This document shows positions 1-6,277 of a stretch of 9,304 nucleotides of DNA, in pieces. Where the stretch lies: assembly GCA_021789355.1 (NCBI GenBank), contig JAJYJR010000201.1:1-9304 (forward strand), read 5' to 3'. The stretch is from Chloroflexota bacterium (GTDB lineage Bacteria > Chloroflexota > Limnocylindria > Limnocylindrales > CSP1-4). Every line of letters begins with the position of its first letter. The first letter of the stretch is position 1. Below the pieces are notes generated by a model that was given only the letters and a program-made list of their open reading frames with translations, did not search any database and had not been told where the DNA came from. The position numbers and the translations under genes are program-made.

Positions 1-88
1 CCAGGAAGACGGGCCCGGCAAGGAGCGTGACCGCGATCCTCGTCGACTCGGGGTACTCGGTCCGGTGCCAGCGCATGTAGCGGGACAT
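1..88 (-). CDS. N-terminus of a probable membrane protein, cut by the left edge
   Basis: Only the first 29 codons are in the window. The ATG at 88-86 is preceded on the minus strand by GGGAGAAGGC, a good ribosome binding site with the GGAG core about 5 bases from the start. The peptide opens MSRYMRWHRTEYPESTRI and then becomes hydrophobic (AVTLLAGPVFL), which looks like a short charged cytoplasmic lead into a first transmembrane helix. Family cannot be assigned from this fragment. A multi-helix membrane enzyme such as an isoprenylcysteine methyltransferase-like protein is one guess from the lead sequence, but it is weak. The gene lies 232 bases downstream of the serine hydrolase on the same strand, so it may be either co-transcribed or independently expressed. 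Confidence 0.6.
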   Translation of the reverse strand, partial: MSRYMRWHRTEYPESTRIAVTLLAGPVFL

Positions 89-320
89 GCCTTCTCCCAG
101 CTTCGGTTTGGATGGTGACGTGCGCCATCGGAAATGGCGAGGGGCATCGGTCCCGAACTCGTCCACCAGCCGAGAAACGTCCGGACCGGGCAGGTGGCGG
201 GGCGAGGTTCGCGGCGGTCGTGCCGGGCATCGCCCCCGGTCGGTCGCGAGGCCCGCCTCGCGATACGCATTGCCGCAGCGCGGGTGCGCAACGAGCACGT
301 CGCCGATCCGGCGCCGGCGA
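89..320. other. Intergenic gap with a perfect palindrome
   Basis: This stretch lies between two minus-strand genes. Frames that stay open here on the plus strand are arginine-rich, low-complexity translations typical of chance frames in GC-rich DNA, and I do not accept any of them as genes. The only clear structure is a perfect palindrome at 244-263, listed separately. The ribosome binding site of the left-edge gene occupies 91-98. Confidence 0.5.
244..263. terminator. Perfect 9-bp inverted repeat downstream of the serine hydrolase gene
   Basis: TCGCGAGGC, two C residues, then GCCTCGCGA form a perfect inverted repeat. It begins 57 bases beyond the stop codon of the minus-strand serine hydrolase, where a terminator would be expected. 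No run of U would follow it in the minus-strand transcript, so it is not a canonical intrinsic terminator. A U-less terminator, an mRNA 3'-end stabiliser or a protein-binding palindrome for the left-edge gene are all possible. The inverted repeat is seen directly; the role is inferred. Confidence 0.35.
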
Positions 321-1529
321 TCACGTTGGTCGCGCCGACCTCGTCCTGCGTCTCTGCCTGATCACGAGCCACCCGAGCAGCATCGTCAGCGCCATGGCGG
401 CGAGCGCCACCGCAACGATCGGCATCCACCACGACGTCCGGGGCCAGGCGAACTCGCTGGCCACGGCACCGATCACCGTGGAGGCGAGCTCCCCGCCGGC
501 GTCGCTGTTCGTCATCACGACTACGCCGTCGCCGAGATCCGGGACGGCAGCGAACTCGCAGCGGTACCCCTCGTTCGCGCCGGTGTGCCCGATGGCGATC
601 GCCCCCATGATCCCCTCGCGACTGACGCCGAAGCCCAGCGCGAAGCTGGGGTCGAGCAGCAGCTTCGCGGTGGCACGGTCGAGGACGACGCCGGTCCTCC
701 CCGTGTAGGAGCGCATCACGTCGACGACGATGGCGGCGTACTCGGTGGGGGTGGTCCATAACGAGGCGGCCGCCTGCTCCGGGTAGGCGTGCCAACCTCC
801 GCCGGTCACCTCCGTGCCGCCGGCCTGGTAGCCCACGGCCACGCGGCTCCGGTCCGAGCCGTCGATGAGCCGATAGGTCGACAGCTCGAGGCCGAGCGGC
901 TCGAACACCATGGTCTCCGCCATCTCCTCCAGGGTGCGCCCGGTATGGTCCTCGATCGCGAGCTGGGCCATCACGTACCCGCCGCCCGAGTAGCTCTGCT
1001 GCGCTCCCGGCTCGGCAACGACCCGGATCGGCTCGTTCCTGCCCGGGACACCGTCCAGGATGCGGGGGAGATCCGGCAGCGGCTCGTCCAGGCGATACCC
1101 GGGGAAGCCGGGGACGTTCGTGCCGGCCCGGTGCGCGAGGAGCATGCGAAGCGTGACCGGCCCCTCGTAGGGCATGGGCGGCAGTCGCCAGCTCGTGAGC
1201 ATCCCGGCCACGTCCGCATCGAGATCGATCAGGCCCTCTTCCGAGGCCGCGGCGGCCACCACCGCGGTCACGGGCTTGCTCATCGAGGCGGCCTGGAACA
1301 GCGTGTCGGCCTCCACCGGCCGACCCGGCTCGGCGAACCCGTAGCCGCGCGCATACACGACCTCGTAGTCATCGATGATGGCGACGCTCACGCCCTGGAC
1401 ACCGTGGGCCTGCATCGACTCCTCGACGACGCGGTCGATCACGCCGAACCGCTGCCCGGGATCGGCCGCAACCGCCGGCCCGGCCGACAGCAGTGACAGC
1501 GCCATGAGCGCTGCCGCGGCTCTCACCAT
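321..1529 (-). CDS. Exported, membrane-anchored serine hydrolase (beta-lactamase / penicillin-binding-protein-like family)
   Basis: Predicted 402-residue protein of the class C beta-lactamase-like family (DD-peptidases, esterases, beta-lactamases). The nucleophile motif SxxK is S82-M-S-K85. The second motif is Y180-S-G rather than the textbook Y-x-N, a variant that is common in this family. The third motif is H315-T-G, with a family-typical glycine/aromatic stretch after it. Residues 2-22 form a signal peptide with an AVA|AD-type cleavage site. Residues 367-390 form a transmembrane helix followed by an arginine-rich tail, so the catalytic domain should sit outside the membrane and be tethered at its C-terminus. 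I chose the ATG at 1529 because it places the signal peptide at the N-terminus and has GGGGAG three bases from its spacer. The frame continues open to 1670, but those 47 residues are Arg/Pro-rich and would bury the signal peptide. The substrate cannot be read from sequence. Peptidoglycan peptides or esters are the usual range. Confidence 0.88.
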   Translation of the reverse strand: MVRAAAALMALSLLSAGPAVAADPGQRFGVIDRVVEESMQAHGVQGVSVAIIDDYEVVYARGYGFAEPGRPVEADTLFQAASMSKPVTAVVAAAASEEGLIDLDADVAGMLTSWRLPPMPYEGPVTLRMLLAHRAGTNVPGFPGYRLDEPLPDLPRILDGVPGRNEPIRVVAEPGAQQSYSGGGYVMAQLAIEDHTGRTLEEMAETMVFEPLGLELSTYRLIDGSDRSRVAVGYQAGGTEVTGGGWHAYPEQAAASLWTTPTEYAAIVVDVMRSYTGRTGVVLDRATAKLLLDPSFALGFGVSREGIMGAIAIGHTGANEGYRCEFAAVPDLGDGVVVMTNSDAGGELASTVIGAVASEFAWPRTSWWMPIVAVALAAMALTMLLGWLVIRQRRRTRSARPT

Positions 1530-1909
1530 CAGCTCCCCGGCCCGCCGCAGCGCTACCGGCGCTGCGCCCCTGGGTCGTTCTCTCGTCCCGTCACCTGTGG
1601 GCGGCCCATCGCCCGGTCGCCCCACAGGCGTTCGCAGCCCAGTCTTGAGCCGGGTCGACGGCGTCGGCAAGGGCCGCTCGTACCGTCTGATCGCACGACT
1701 CCGGCGGAACGCGTCGCTATCCCGAGACCGCCTTCATCGATGCCCGTTGGCTGCCCCGAACGGTTCTTCGTTCGCGAACAGGAGGGGAATGGTGGTCCGC
1801 GCCCGACAGAAGACTAACCGACCGACAGGGAGCGTGCGCTGCTCACTGGCGCTGGCGGACCGCAGCCGCCGATAGGGTTTCTGGTCGGGGCGAGAGGAGT
1901 GCCGCCTAT
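1530..1909. other. 380-base intergenic region between two minus-strand genes
   Basis: This region must hold the promoter of the serine hydrolase and the 3' end of the beta-propeller lipoprotein transcript. I see no convincing -35/-10 pair. Seen structures are a 10-base palindrome GTTCGCGAAC at 1770-1779, a weak hairpin GGCGG/CCGCC at 1854-1870 about 40 bases past the lipoprotein stop, and on the plus strand an AGGAGGGGA directly before an ATG at 1789 that opens only 28 codons (ending at 1875). Nothing here is strong enough to call as a gene. Confidence 0.45.
1533..1538 (-). promoter_or_regulatory. Ribosome binding site deciding the serine hydrolase start
   Basis: GGGGAG on the minus strand lies three bases before the ATG at 1529. 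The spacing is on the short side. Together with the signal peptide that begins exactly at this ATG, it supports this start over an in-frame upstream ATG at 1670. Confidence 0.5.
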
Positions 1910-3187
1910 TTAGGGTCCGGTTGGCAGGGACCTCACGTCGATGAAATTGAGTTGTTCGATCGCTTCGGTCGCGGGCGCCGGTGACTGACCAGCGATTGCG
2001 CTCGACCACACCAGCAACGGGCCGGCCACGAACGCAGCGCTCAGACCAGTGACAGGCAGAGTGACGAACCGACGCTGGGCGCGGTCGAAGACCTGCGTCG
2101 TCGAATCCTGCGCCCACGCGACCAGGCGATCGTTCAAGGTCGGCCATTGCAAATGGTCCGTCACATCAGTCGATGTCAGCAGGACGACCGGCTTCGAGTC
2201 CGCCGCCACGTCCGATACGAGGAACAGCGACAGCGAGTCGGGGTCGTTGTAGACGATCGAACGGCCGGCCATTGAGAGTTCCGCGAACGCGCCCGGCGTC
2301 TTGCTATCCTGGCCGGTCACCAAGTTGCGGGACTCGATCCACAGCTGCGTGGCGTTGCCGGTTTGCCAGGTCGCCCAGGGCCACGCGAGTGCCGGCGCGG
2401 TCGCTCCGGTTGTAATCGTAGTGATCGCGCCAGTGGTCAGGTTGGCAAGTCGGACGGCAGCGTTCCCGATCGTGGAACCGCCCGGCTGCATCGCCGCCAT
2501 CGCCTGGCTCCAGATCACGCGGTCGCCGCTCACGACCGGCCATGCCTCAGGCCCAGGCACTGCGGCGCCGTCGGCTTGGACAGCGTGCGCCACTTCGTGA
2601 ACGGTGTTGGTCGTGCGATCGAACGCCTCGATCCGCCAGTCGAAGAAGTCCGGACCATCGGCCTCCGACCAGACCACCCAGCGATCGTCCGCGGACGCTT
2701 CAAGGATCTGGCTCTGCGGCGTGGCGAGCGTGGCCATCATCCGAAGCTGACCTGTCTCGACATTGCGCAGGACGGCATAGGAGGCTTGGGTCGTTCCAAG
2801 GAACTTACGCGGCACGTTCGTGCCCACAAGCCAAAGGCCATCCGGCGTCGCGGCATGTTGCCAGTTGAAGAAGCGGTCGTTGCCAATGGCGGTCGAGAAC
2901 GATCGGACCGTGATGCTGCCCCACGCCTCACGCATGGTTACGGTTGCTGGCTCCGCCGACTGGACAGCGGTCGGCTGCGGTGTGGTGGACGGGCTCGCCG
3001 ATAACGAGGCTCCATGTTGCCCTGACGGAGAAGCCTCGGCCAACCGTGACGCGACGGCTGTCGGCGGCGCCACGGGTCCCTTGTTCGGTGATGCCGTCGT
3101 TGGGGGTAAGCAGCCGCCGAGGAGAGCCACGCTGACGCCGGCGAGAAGGAGGGCGCACCGGGCAGAACCCGGGAAATGGTGGAACAT
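1910..3187 (-). CDS. Lipoprotein with beta-propeller-type repeats
   Basis: Predicted 425-residue lipoprotein. Residues 10-26 form a lipoprotein signal peptide with lipobox L-G-G-C26, so the mature protein should be anchored to the outer face of the cytoplasmic membrane through Cys26. Residues 27-80 are a Ser/Thr/Pro/Ala-rich linker that would lift the domain off the membrane. From about residue 90 on, short beta-strand motifs recur: DDRWVVWSE (168-175), SGDRVIWSQ (220-228), LAWPWATWQ (267-275), MAGRSIVYND (306-315), LNDRLVAWAQD (351-361) and VAGPLLVWSS (387-396). The spacing is about 36-53 residues, as in six- or seven-bladed TolB/WD40-like propellers. No catalytic motif is visible, so binding or scaffolding is the likely role. 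The ATG at 3187 has GGGGAG four bases upstream. The gene starts 49 bases after the peptidase stop, on the same strand, so co-transcription is plausible. Confidence 0.82.
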   Translation of the reverse strand: MFHHFPGSARCALLLAGVSVALLGGCLPPTTASPNKGPVAPPTAVASRLAEASPSGQHGASLSASPSTTPQPTAVQSAEPATVTMREAWGSITVRSFSTAIGNDRFFNWQHAATPDGLWLVGTNVPRKFLGTTQASYAVLRNVETGQLRMMATLATPQSQILEASADDRWVVWSEADGPDFFDWRIEAFDRTTNTVHEVAHAVQADGAAVPGPEAWPVVSGDRVIWSQAMAAMQPGGSTIGNAAVRLANLTTGAITTITTGATAPALAWPWATWQTGNATQLWIESRNLVTGQDSKTPGAFAELSMAGRSIVYNDPDSLSLFLVSDVAADSKPVVLLTSTDVTDHLQWPTLNDRLVAWAQDSTTQVFDRAQRRFVTLPVTGLSAAFVAGPLLVWSSAIAGQSPAPATEAIEQLNFIDVRSLPTGP

Positions 3188-3236
3188 CCCACTCCCCGAA
3201 TTCTGCCCGAGACGCGACAGTTCAACCCGAGATGTA

Positions 3237-4145
3237 CTAGGAGACGAAGCCGTAGCCTCCCTGGATCATCATCGTCCGCATGTTCGAGCTTGAGATTGTG
3301 CTGTGCGGAGATGTCACGTCTTGGTACCAACTCACGGAGGTGGCTCCGTACACAGAATCCGCGTACGTGGAGTTCGCGCCAGAGCTGGTGTAACCGTGGA
3401 CGGCGACCCAGTGCTCGATGATGATGTTAGTGGGGTGTCCTGTCAGGTGCGGTGTAGAGGTGTTCGCCTCCTCGTAGACACCTACGGCGATCGGCCAGCC
3501 ACCGTCGACGTCAGTCGTCAACTCGCTTTCGTAGGTCGTGAGGGACGGTGAACTGAACGTTACCCAGAAGGACGTGTGTCCCCAAGCGTTCAGTGCGGGC
3601 GCCGTGACCGCGGGCGACCACGGGGTGTTGCCGTAGTAATCGGTGTCGAGGTAACCGCTGCCGTATGCCGCTAAATGGGCTTGCGTGAGGGATTCCCCGG
3701 CGGGACCGGTGGTCCCTGGGAACTTGTAGTAGAGCATGCTGTAGGCCGACGCGGGCCCGCAGTAGTAACTCTGGGTCTGGGCATGCTGACTCAGACTCAG
3801 CGAATTGCTGGTAAGGAGTGGACTTGCTCCGCCGACAACTGCCGACGCTGGAGTGAGGTTCGAGGTAGCGCCGGGCGCGTATTCACGCAAGAACGCCTGC
3901 CAGTGCTGGTCAAACGTAGCTGCGTCCGCGGTCCCGGCCATGACGGCGGCATGCTCGTTCGCTAGTTGTTCCTTCGCGGACTGCAAGGCTTGGTCCGCTG
4001 GCGACAGAGCGATGATACCGCCTTGGCCCGGCCCGCCGGTCTCGTGCGAGGGATCAGACGGGTTGGCAGCGAATACGGCACCAGGAAACAGCAGCGCGAT
4101 GAGCAGTCCGGCTCCTACGCCGCTCACTGTTCGTGTACGGATCAA
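3237..4145 (-). CDS. Secreted C39-like (papain-fold) cysteine peptidase
   Basis: Predicted 302-residue exported protein. Residues 1-26 are a signal peptide (MIRTRTVSG, hydrophobic core, cleavage after AVFA). Residues 45-90 look helical and may be a pro-region. The C39-like domain covers about 115-302. The catalytic cysteine is in Q-S-Y-Y-C129-G-P-A, with Q125 placed to form the oxyanion hole. The histidine is in E-H245-W-V-A-V-H, and D263 in Y-A-D-S-V completes a triad in the usual order. This matches the Peptidase_C39_2 type, not the bacteriocin-processing ABC-transporter domain, as no transporter is attached. The natural substrate is unknown; extracellular protein or peptidoglycan peptides are both possible. 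The start is a TTG at 4145 with GGAGGG five bases upstream. The frame stays open to 4421, but that extension overlaps the preceding gene, lacks protein-like character and would bury the signal peptide. The gene is 116 bases downstream of the crystallin-like gene on the same strand. Confidence 0.85.
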   Translation of the reverse strand: MIRTRTVSGVGAGLLIALLFPGAVFAANPSDPSHETGGPGQGGIIALSPADQALQSAKEQLANEHAAVMAGTADAATFDQHWQAFLREYAPGATSNLTPASAVVGGASPLLTSNSLSLSQHAQTQSYYCGPASAYSMLYYKFPGTTGPAGESLTQAHLAAYGSGYLDTDYYGNTPWSPAVTAPALNAWGHTSFWVTFSSPSLTTYESELTTDVDGGWPIAVGVYEEANTSTPHLTGHPTNIIIEHWVAVHGYTSSGANSTYADSVYGATSVSWYQDVTSPHSTISSSNMRTMMIQGGYGFVS

Positions 4146-4261
4146 TTTGGCCCTCCAATCGGTGCCACAGTGGCGCAGAATCCCTGCGTTGGCATGCGAA
4201 GGCAGCTTGTCTGCGTTCAGCTCGGCCTTTTCCTCGCCTGACCCGACTGACGTCCCGCCCC
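4146..4261 (-). other. Leader between the crystallin-like and peptidase genes, with small inverted repeats
   Basis: The 116 bases contain two adjacent short inverted repeats: GCCACAGTGGC at 4164-4174, and CGCAG-aatcc-CTGCG at 4174-4188, sharing one base. Both lie just upstream of the peptidase ribosome binding site. They could fold in the leader RNA or be a binding site, but arms of five bases are common by chance in GC-rich DNA. No promoter was recognised. Confidence 0.25.
4151..4156 (-). promoter_or_regulatory. Ribosome binding site deciding the peptidase TTG start
   Basis: GGAGGG on the minus strand sits five bases (CCAAA) before the TTG at 4145. This near-consensus site and the signal peptide that starts at the same codon define the peptidase start. 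Confidence 0.75.
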
Positions 4262-4780
4262 TCACTTCTTCTGCACGCTGGAGATCTGGTCGTTGGCGCT
4301 GCCCAGCGTGGGCTCGGAGGCGAAGCCCCAATCCCAGCCGCTGCCGGAGTAGTAGGTGCCCTGCCACCAGGCCGGATGGCCGCCGTTCAGAGTCACGAAC
4401 GAGCTGATCTGCTTGTCCCATCCGATCACGGAAAGGTCGGGGTACGAGTTGTAGGCATCGAACGAGGGACCGCCGTAGTCGGCGTCTCGATACCAGCGCA
4501 CGAACGCGCTGAGCAGCTGCGGAGACGAGGCCGTGCCGCCGGGAGACGAAGCCGTGAGGTCTGCGTCACGAGCGGCCGCGTTCTGGAAACAGCGGATCAG
4601 TGGGTAGTCCCGATCGTGGCAGGTGAACTGGGCGACGCTGTGGAGCGGGATCGGGGCGCCGTCAAGGGTCGCATGGAGTCCATCAGCCGCGCTCGCCCCG
4701 GGCGCAGCCAGCGGTAGCACCGCAGACCCGATCAGGAACGCGCCAGCCAGGACGATCGACTGCAGCCGAGATGGACTCAC
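4262..4780 (-). CDS. Secreted beta/gamma-crystallin-fold protein, possible I36-type protease inhibitor
   Basis: Predicted 172-residue exported protein. Residues 1-31 form a signal peptide with cleavage after ASA31. The mature N-terminal part carries Cys54 and Cys64, which may form a disulfide. Two crystallin Greek-key motifs follow. The first is at about 93-133 (WYRDADYGGPSFDAY, then WDKQISSF). The second is at about 138-170 (TYYSGSGWDWGF, then NDQISSV). The second ends in a textbook calcium-site box, N163-D-Q-I-S-S168. The first has the degenerate form D122-K-Q-I-S-S127. Known bacterial proteins with this fold include calcium-binding proteins and the Streptomyces metalloproteinase inhibitor family (I36). 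Which applies here is not shown by sequence. The start is a GTG at 4780 with GGGAGG seven bases upstream. The neighbour downstream is a secreted peptidase, which fits an inhibitor or partner role but does not prove it. Confidence 0.82.
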   Translation of the reverse strand: MSPSRLQSIVLAGAFLIGSAVLPLAAPGASAADGLHATLDGAPIPLHSVAQFTCHDRDYPLIRCFQNAAARDADLTASSPGGTASSPQLLSAFVRWYRDADYGGPSFDAYNSYPDLSVIGWDKQISSFVTLNGGHPAWWQGTYYSGSGWDWGFASEPTLGSANDQISSVQKK

Positions 4781-4882
4781 GTCTGGACCTCCCGATCAAT
4801 GGATGCTCACTTACGCTGCTACAGTGGGCGGTGAGTCGGACGCTCGAATTCCCGCAACCGGGCAGCGGGGAATCACGCAAGG
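4781..4882. promoter_or_regulatory. Divergent promoter region between the crystallin/peptidase genes and the two-component system
   Basis: These 102 bases separate two divergently transcribed units and must carry promoters for both unless one is read from elsewhere. The crystallin ribosome binding site occupies 4788-4793. Around 4805-4840 there are nested short inverted arms (CTCAC with GTGAG, and CACT with AGTG inside them) that could be an operator. A plus-strand TACAGT could serve as a -10, but no matching -35 is visible. The assignment rests on gene layout more than on motifs. Confidence 0.45.
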
Positions 4883-6277
4883 GTGGGCAGCGGAGTGCGA
4901 ACCACGCTGGGGGGACGGATTGGCCCGGCGTTGGCCGCGGGTCTCCTCGTGGCCGGTCTCACGCTCGTGCTCTACGCGCGGGATCTGACGGCCCCACCCC
5001 AGGACTCGGTTGCGATTGCTCATCCAGCCCCCGACTCCTGGACCGTGGCAAGCGTCCCCTACGACGGCCCGACCTGGAACGCGGGGGTGCGCCCCGGCAT
5101 GAAGGTGATCGGGGTCGAGCCGGCGAACGCCGATCCCTCCGGGGGCTGGACTAGCGTCCTGGTCACCGACGGAACCGTCCAGATCGCGCTGCAGCGCGAC
5201 GCACTCCCTCCGAGTTCCACTGGGTTCGTGGGGGCGCTCGTCCTGCTGCTCCTGGCGGGCGCGCTCAGCGCATGGCTCCCCAACCTGGCATGGGTGCTGA
5301 CCCTGAGCACGCTCGCCATCGTGACGATCGTACTCGCGCCCCTCACCGATCCCCCGGCCAGTCTCGCCGTCCTCTCCGCCGCACCCTTGGCCGCCGGCCT
5401 GTACACGACCGCGAACCCTCAGGGTCGACGCGTGTCGTTCGCGGCTGACGGGATGGTCGCCGCCACGGTCGTCACGATCCTGTGGAGCTTCGCCGTGCGG
5501 TCCGCTTGGAACCCCCTGATCTCACTCTCGCTGCTTGTGACCGGGACCGTGGCGGCCTTCAAGCTGGTCGTCGTGCTCCGGACGGCGTGGCGTCGTGCGG
5601 CCACCCGTCAGCCAGGGGCGGGTCTGTCAATGTGGGCGCGTGCTGGCCTCGCCGTCGACGAGTTGGTGCCCGGGCGGGCGCGGACCCGCATCTCGGCCAT
5701 CGATCAGGAGCGCGAGCGGCTGGCCGGTGAGCTGCACGCCGACGTGCTGCCCGACCTCTCGGCGGTGATCCGTGACATCGAGGCCGGAGCTCCTCCGGCA
5801 GAGGCCGCACAGCGGCTGCAGGCGATCGCCCTGGAGGTCCGGGACCTGATGAGCGTACGGCGCATCCCTGCGCTGGACGAGCTGGGTTTGGTGGCTGCGC
5901 TCGAATGGCTGGCCGAGCGGGTCCAGGATCAAACCGGGGTACGCGTAGAGCTGGACATAGCGGGCTCCGGTCCGCGGCCGCCGCGCGAGGTCGAGGTGGC
6001 GCTCTTTCGGATCACCCAGCAGGGGCTCGATAACGCACTCTTACACGCCCGCCCACAAGTGGTGCGGGTCTCGATGGAATTGGACGCCGGGCATGTTGAT
6101 CTCGAGCTGACCGACGACGGCGTGGGCCTGCCGGAGGGGGCCGAGGAGCAGGCCGCCCGGGCAGGCCGCCTGGGGCTGGCCGACATGCGGGAGCGTGCCC
6201 GGGCCATCGGCGCCATTCTCTCGATCCGCGGCGCGCCGGGACGCGGGACGTCGGTGCTCGTGCGATGGCCGACCTGA
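4883..6277 (+). CDS. Sensor histidine kinase, NarL/DegS-type (HisKA_3), with PDZ-like external domain
   Basis: Predicted 464-residue membrane kinase. A first helix (about 13-31) is followed by an external segment of about 75 residues. That segment contains NAGVRPGMKVIGVEP (66-80) and a strand TVQIALQRD (98-106), which resemble a PDZ domain. About five more helices lie between 113 and 232. The dimerisation/phosphoacceptor helix starts near 275, with H285 in E-R-L-A-G-E-L-H-A-D. The ATP-binding domain has an N box (G-L-D-N384-A-L-L-H), a G1 box (D411-D-G-V-G) and a G2 region (GRLGLADMRERA, 428-439). It should autophosphorylate on H285 and pass phosphate to the overlapping response regulator. 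The family's HDxxxQ motif is changed to HADVLP, which is unusual. The GTG at 4883 is the longest reasonable start but has no good ribosome binding site; a GTG at 4895 is an alternative. The stimulus is unknown. Confidence 0.87.
   Translation: MGSGVRTTLGGRIGPALAAGLLVAGLTLVLYARDLTAPPQDSVAIAHPAPDSWTVASVPYDGPTWNAGVRPGMKVIGVEPANADPSGGWTSVLVTDGTVQIALQRDALPPSSTGFVGALVLLLLAGALSAWLPNLAWVLTLSTLAIVTIVLAPLTDPPASLAVLSAAPLAAGLYTTANPQGRRVSFAADGMVAATVVTILWSFAVRSAWNPLISLSLLVTGTVAAFKLVVVLRTAWRRAATRQPGAGLSMWARAGLAVDELVPGRARTRISAIDQERERLAGELHADVLPDLSAVIRDIEAGAPPAEAAQRLQAIALEVRDLMSVRRIPALDELGLVAALEWLAERVQDQTGVRVELDIAGSGPRPPREVEVALFRITQQGLDNALLHARPQVVRVSMELDAGHVDLELTDDGVGLPEGAEEQAARAGRLGLADMRERARAIGAILSIRGAPGRGTSVLVRWPT

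Noticed and set aside
87..1496. Long plus-strand frames opposite the serine hydrolase and in the gap beside it
   Set aside because: Arg/Gly/His-rich translations without domains, antisense to a gene with clear catalytic motifs; typical shadows in GC-rich DNA.
1530..1670. N-terminal extension of the serine hydrolase to ATG 1670
   Set aside because: It would put 47 Arg/Pro-rich residues ahead of a complete signal peptide, while ATG 1529 has a ribosome binding site.
1757..1779. LexA/SOS-like box around CGAAC...GTTCG and GTTCGCGAAC
   Set aside because: The half-sites are 8 bases apart or directly abutting, not the 4-base spacing of the Gram-positive SOS box, and no SOS gene is adjacent.
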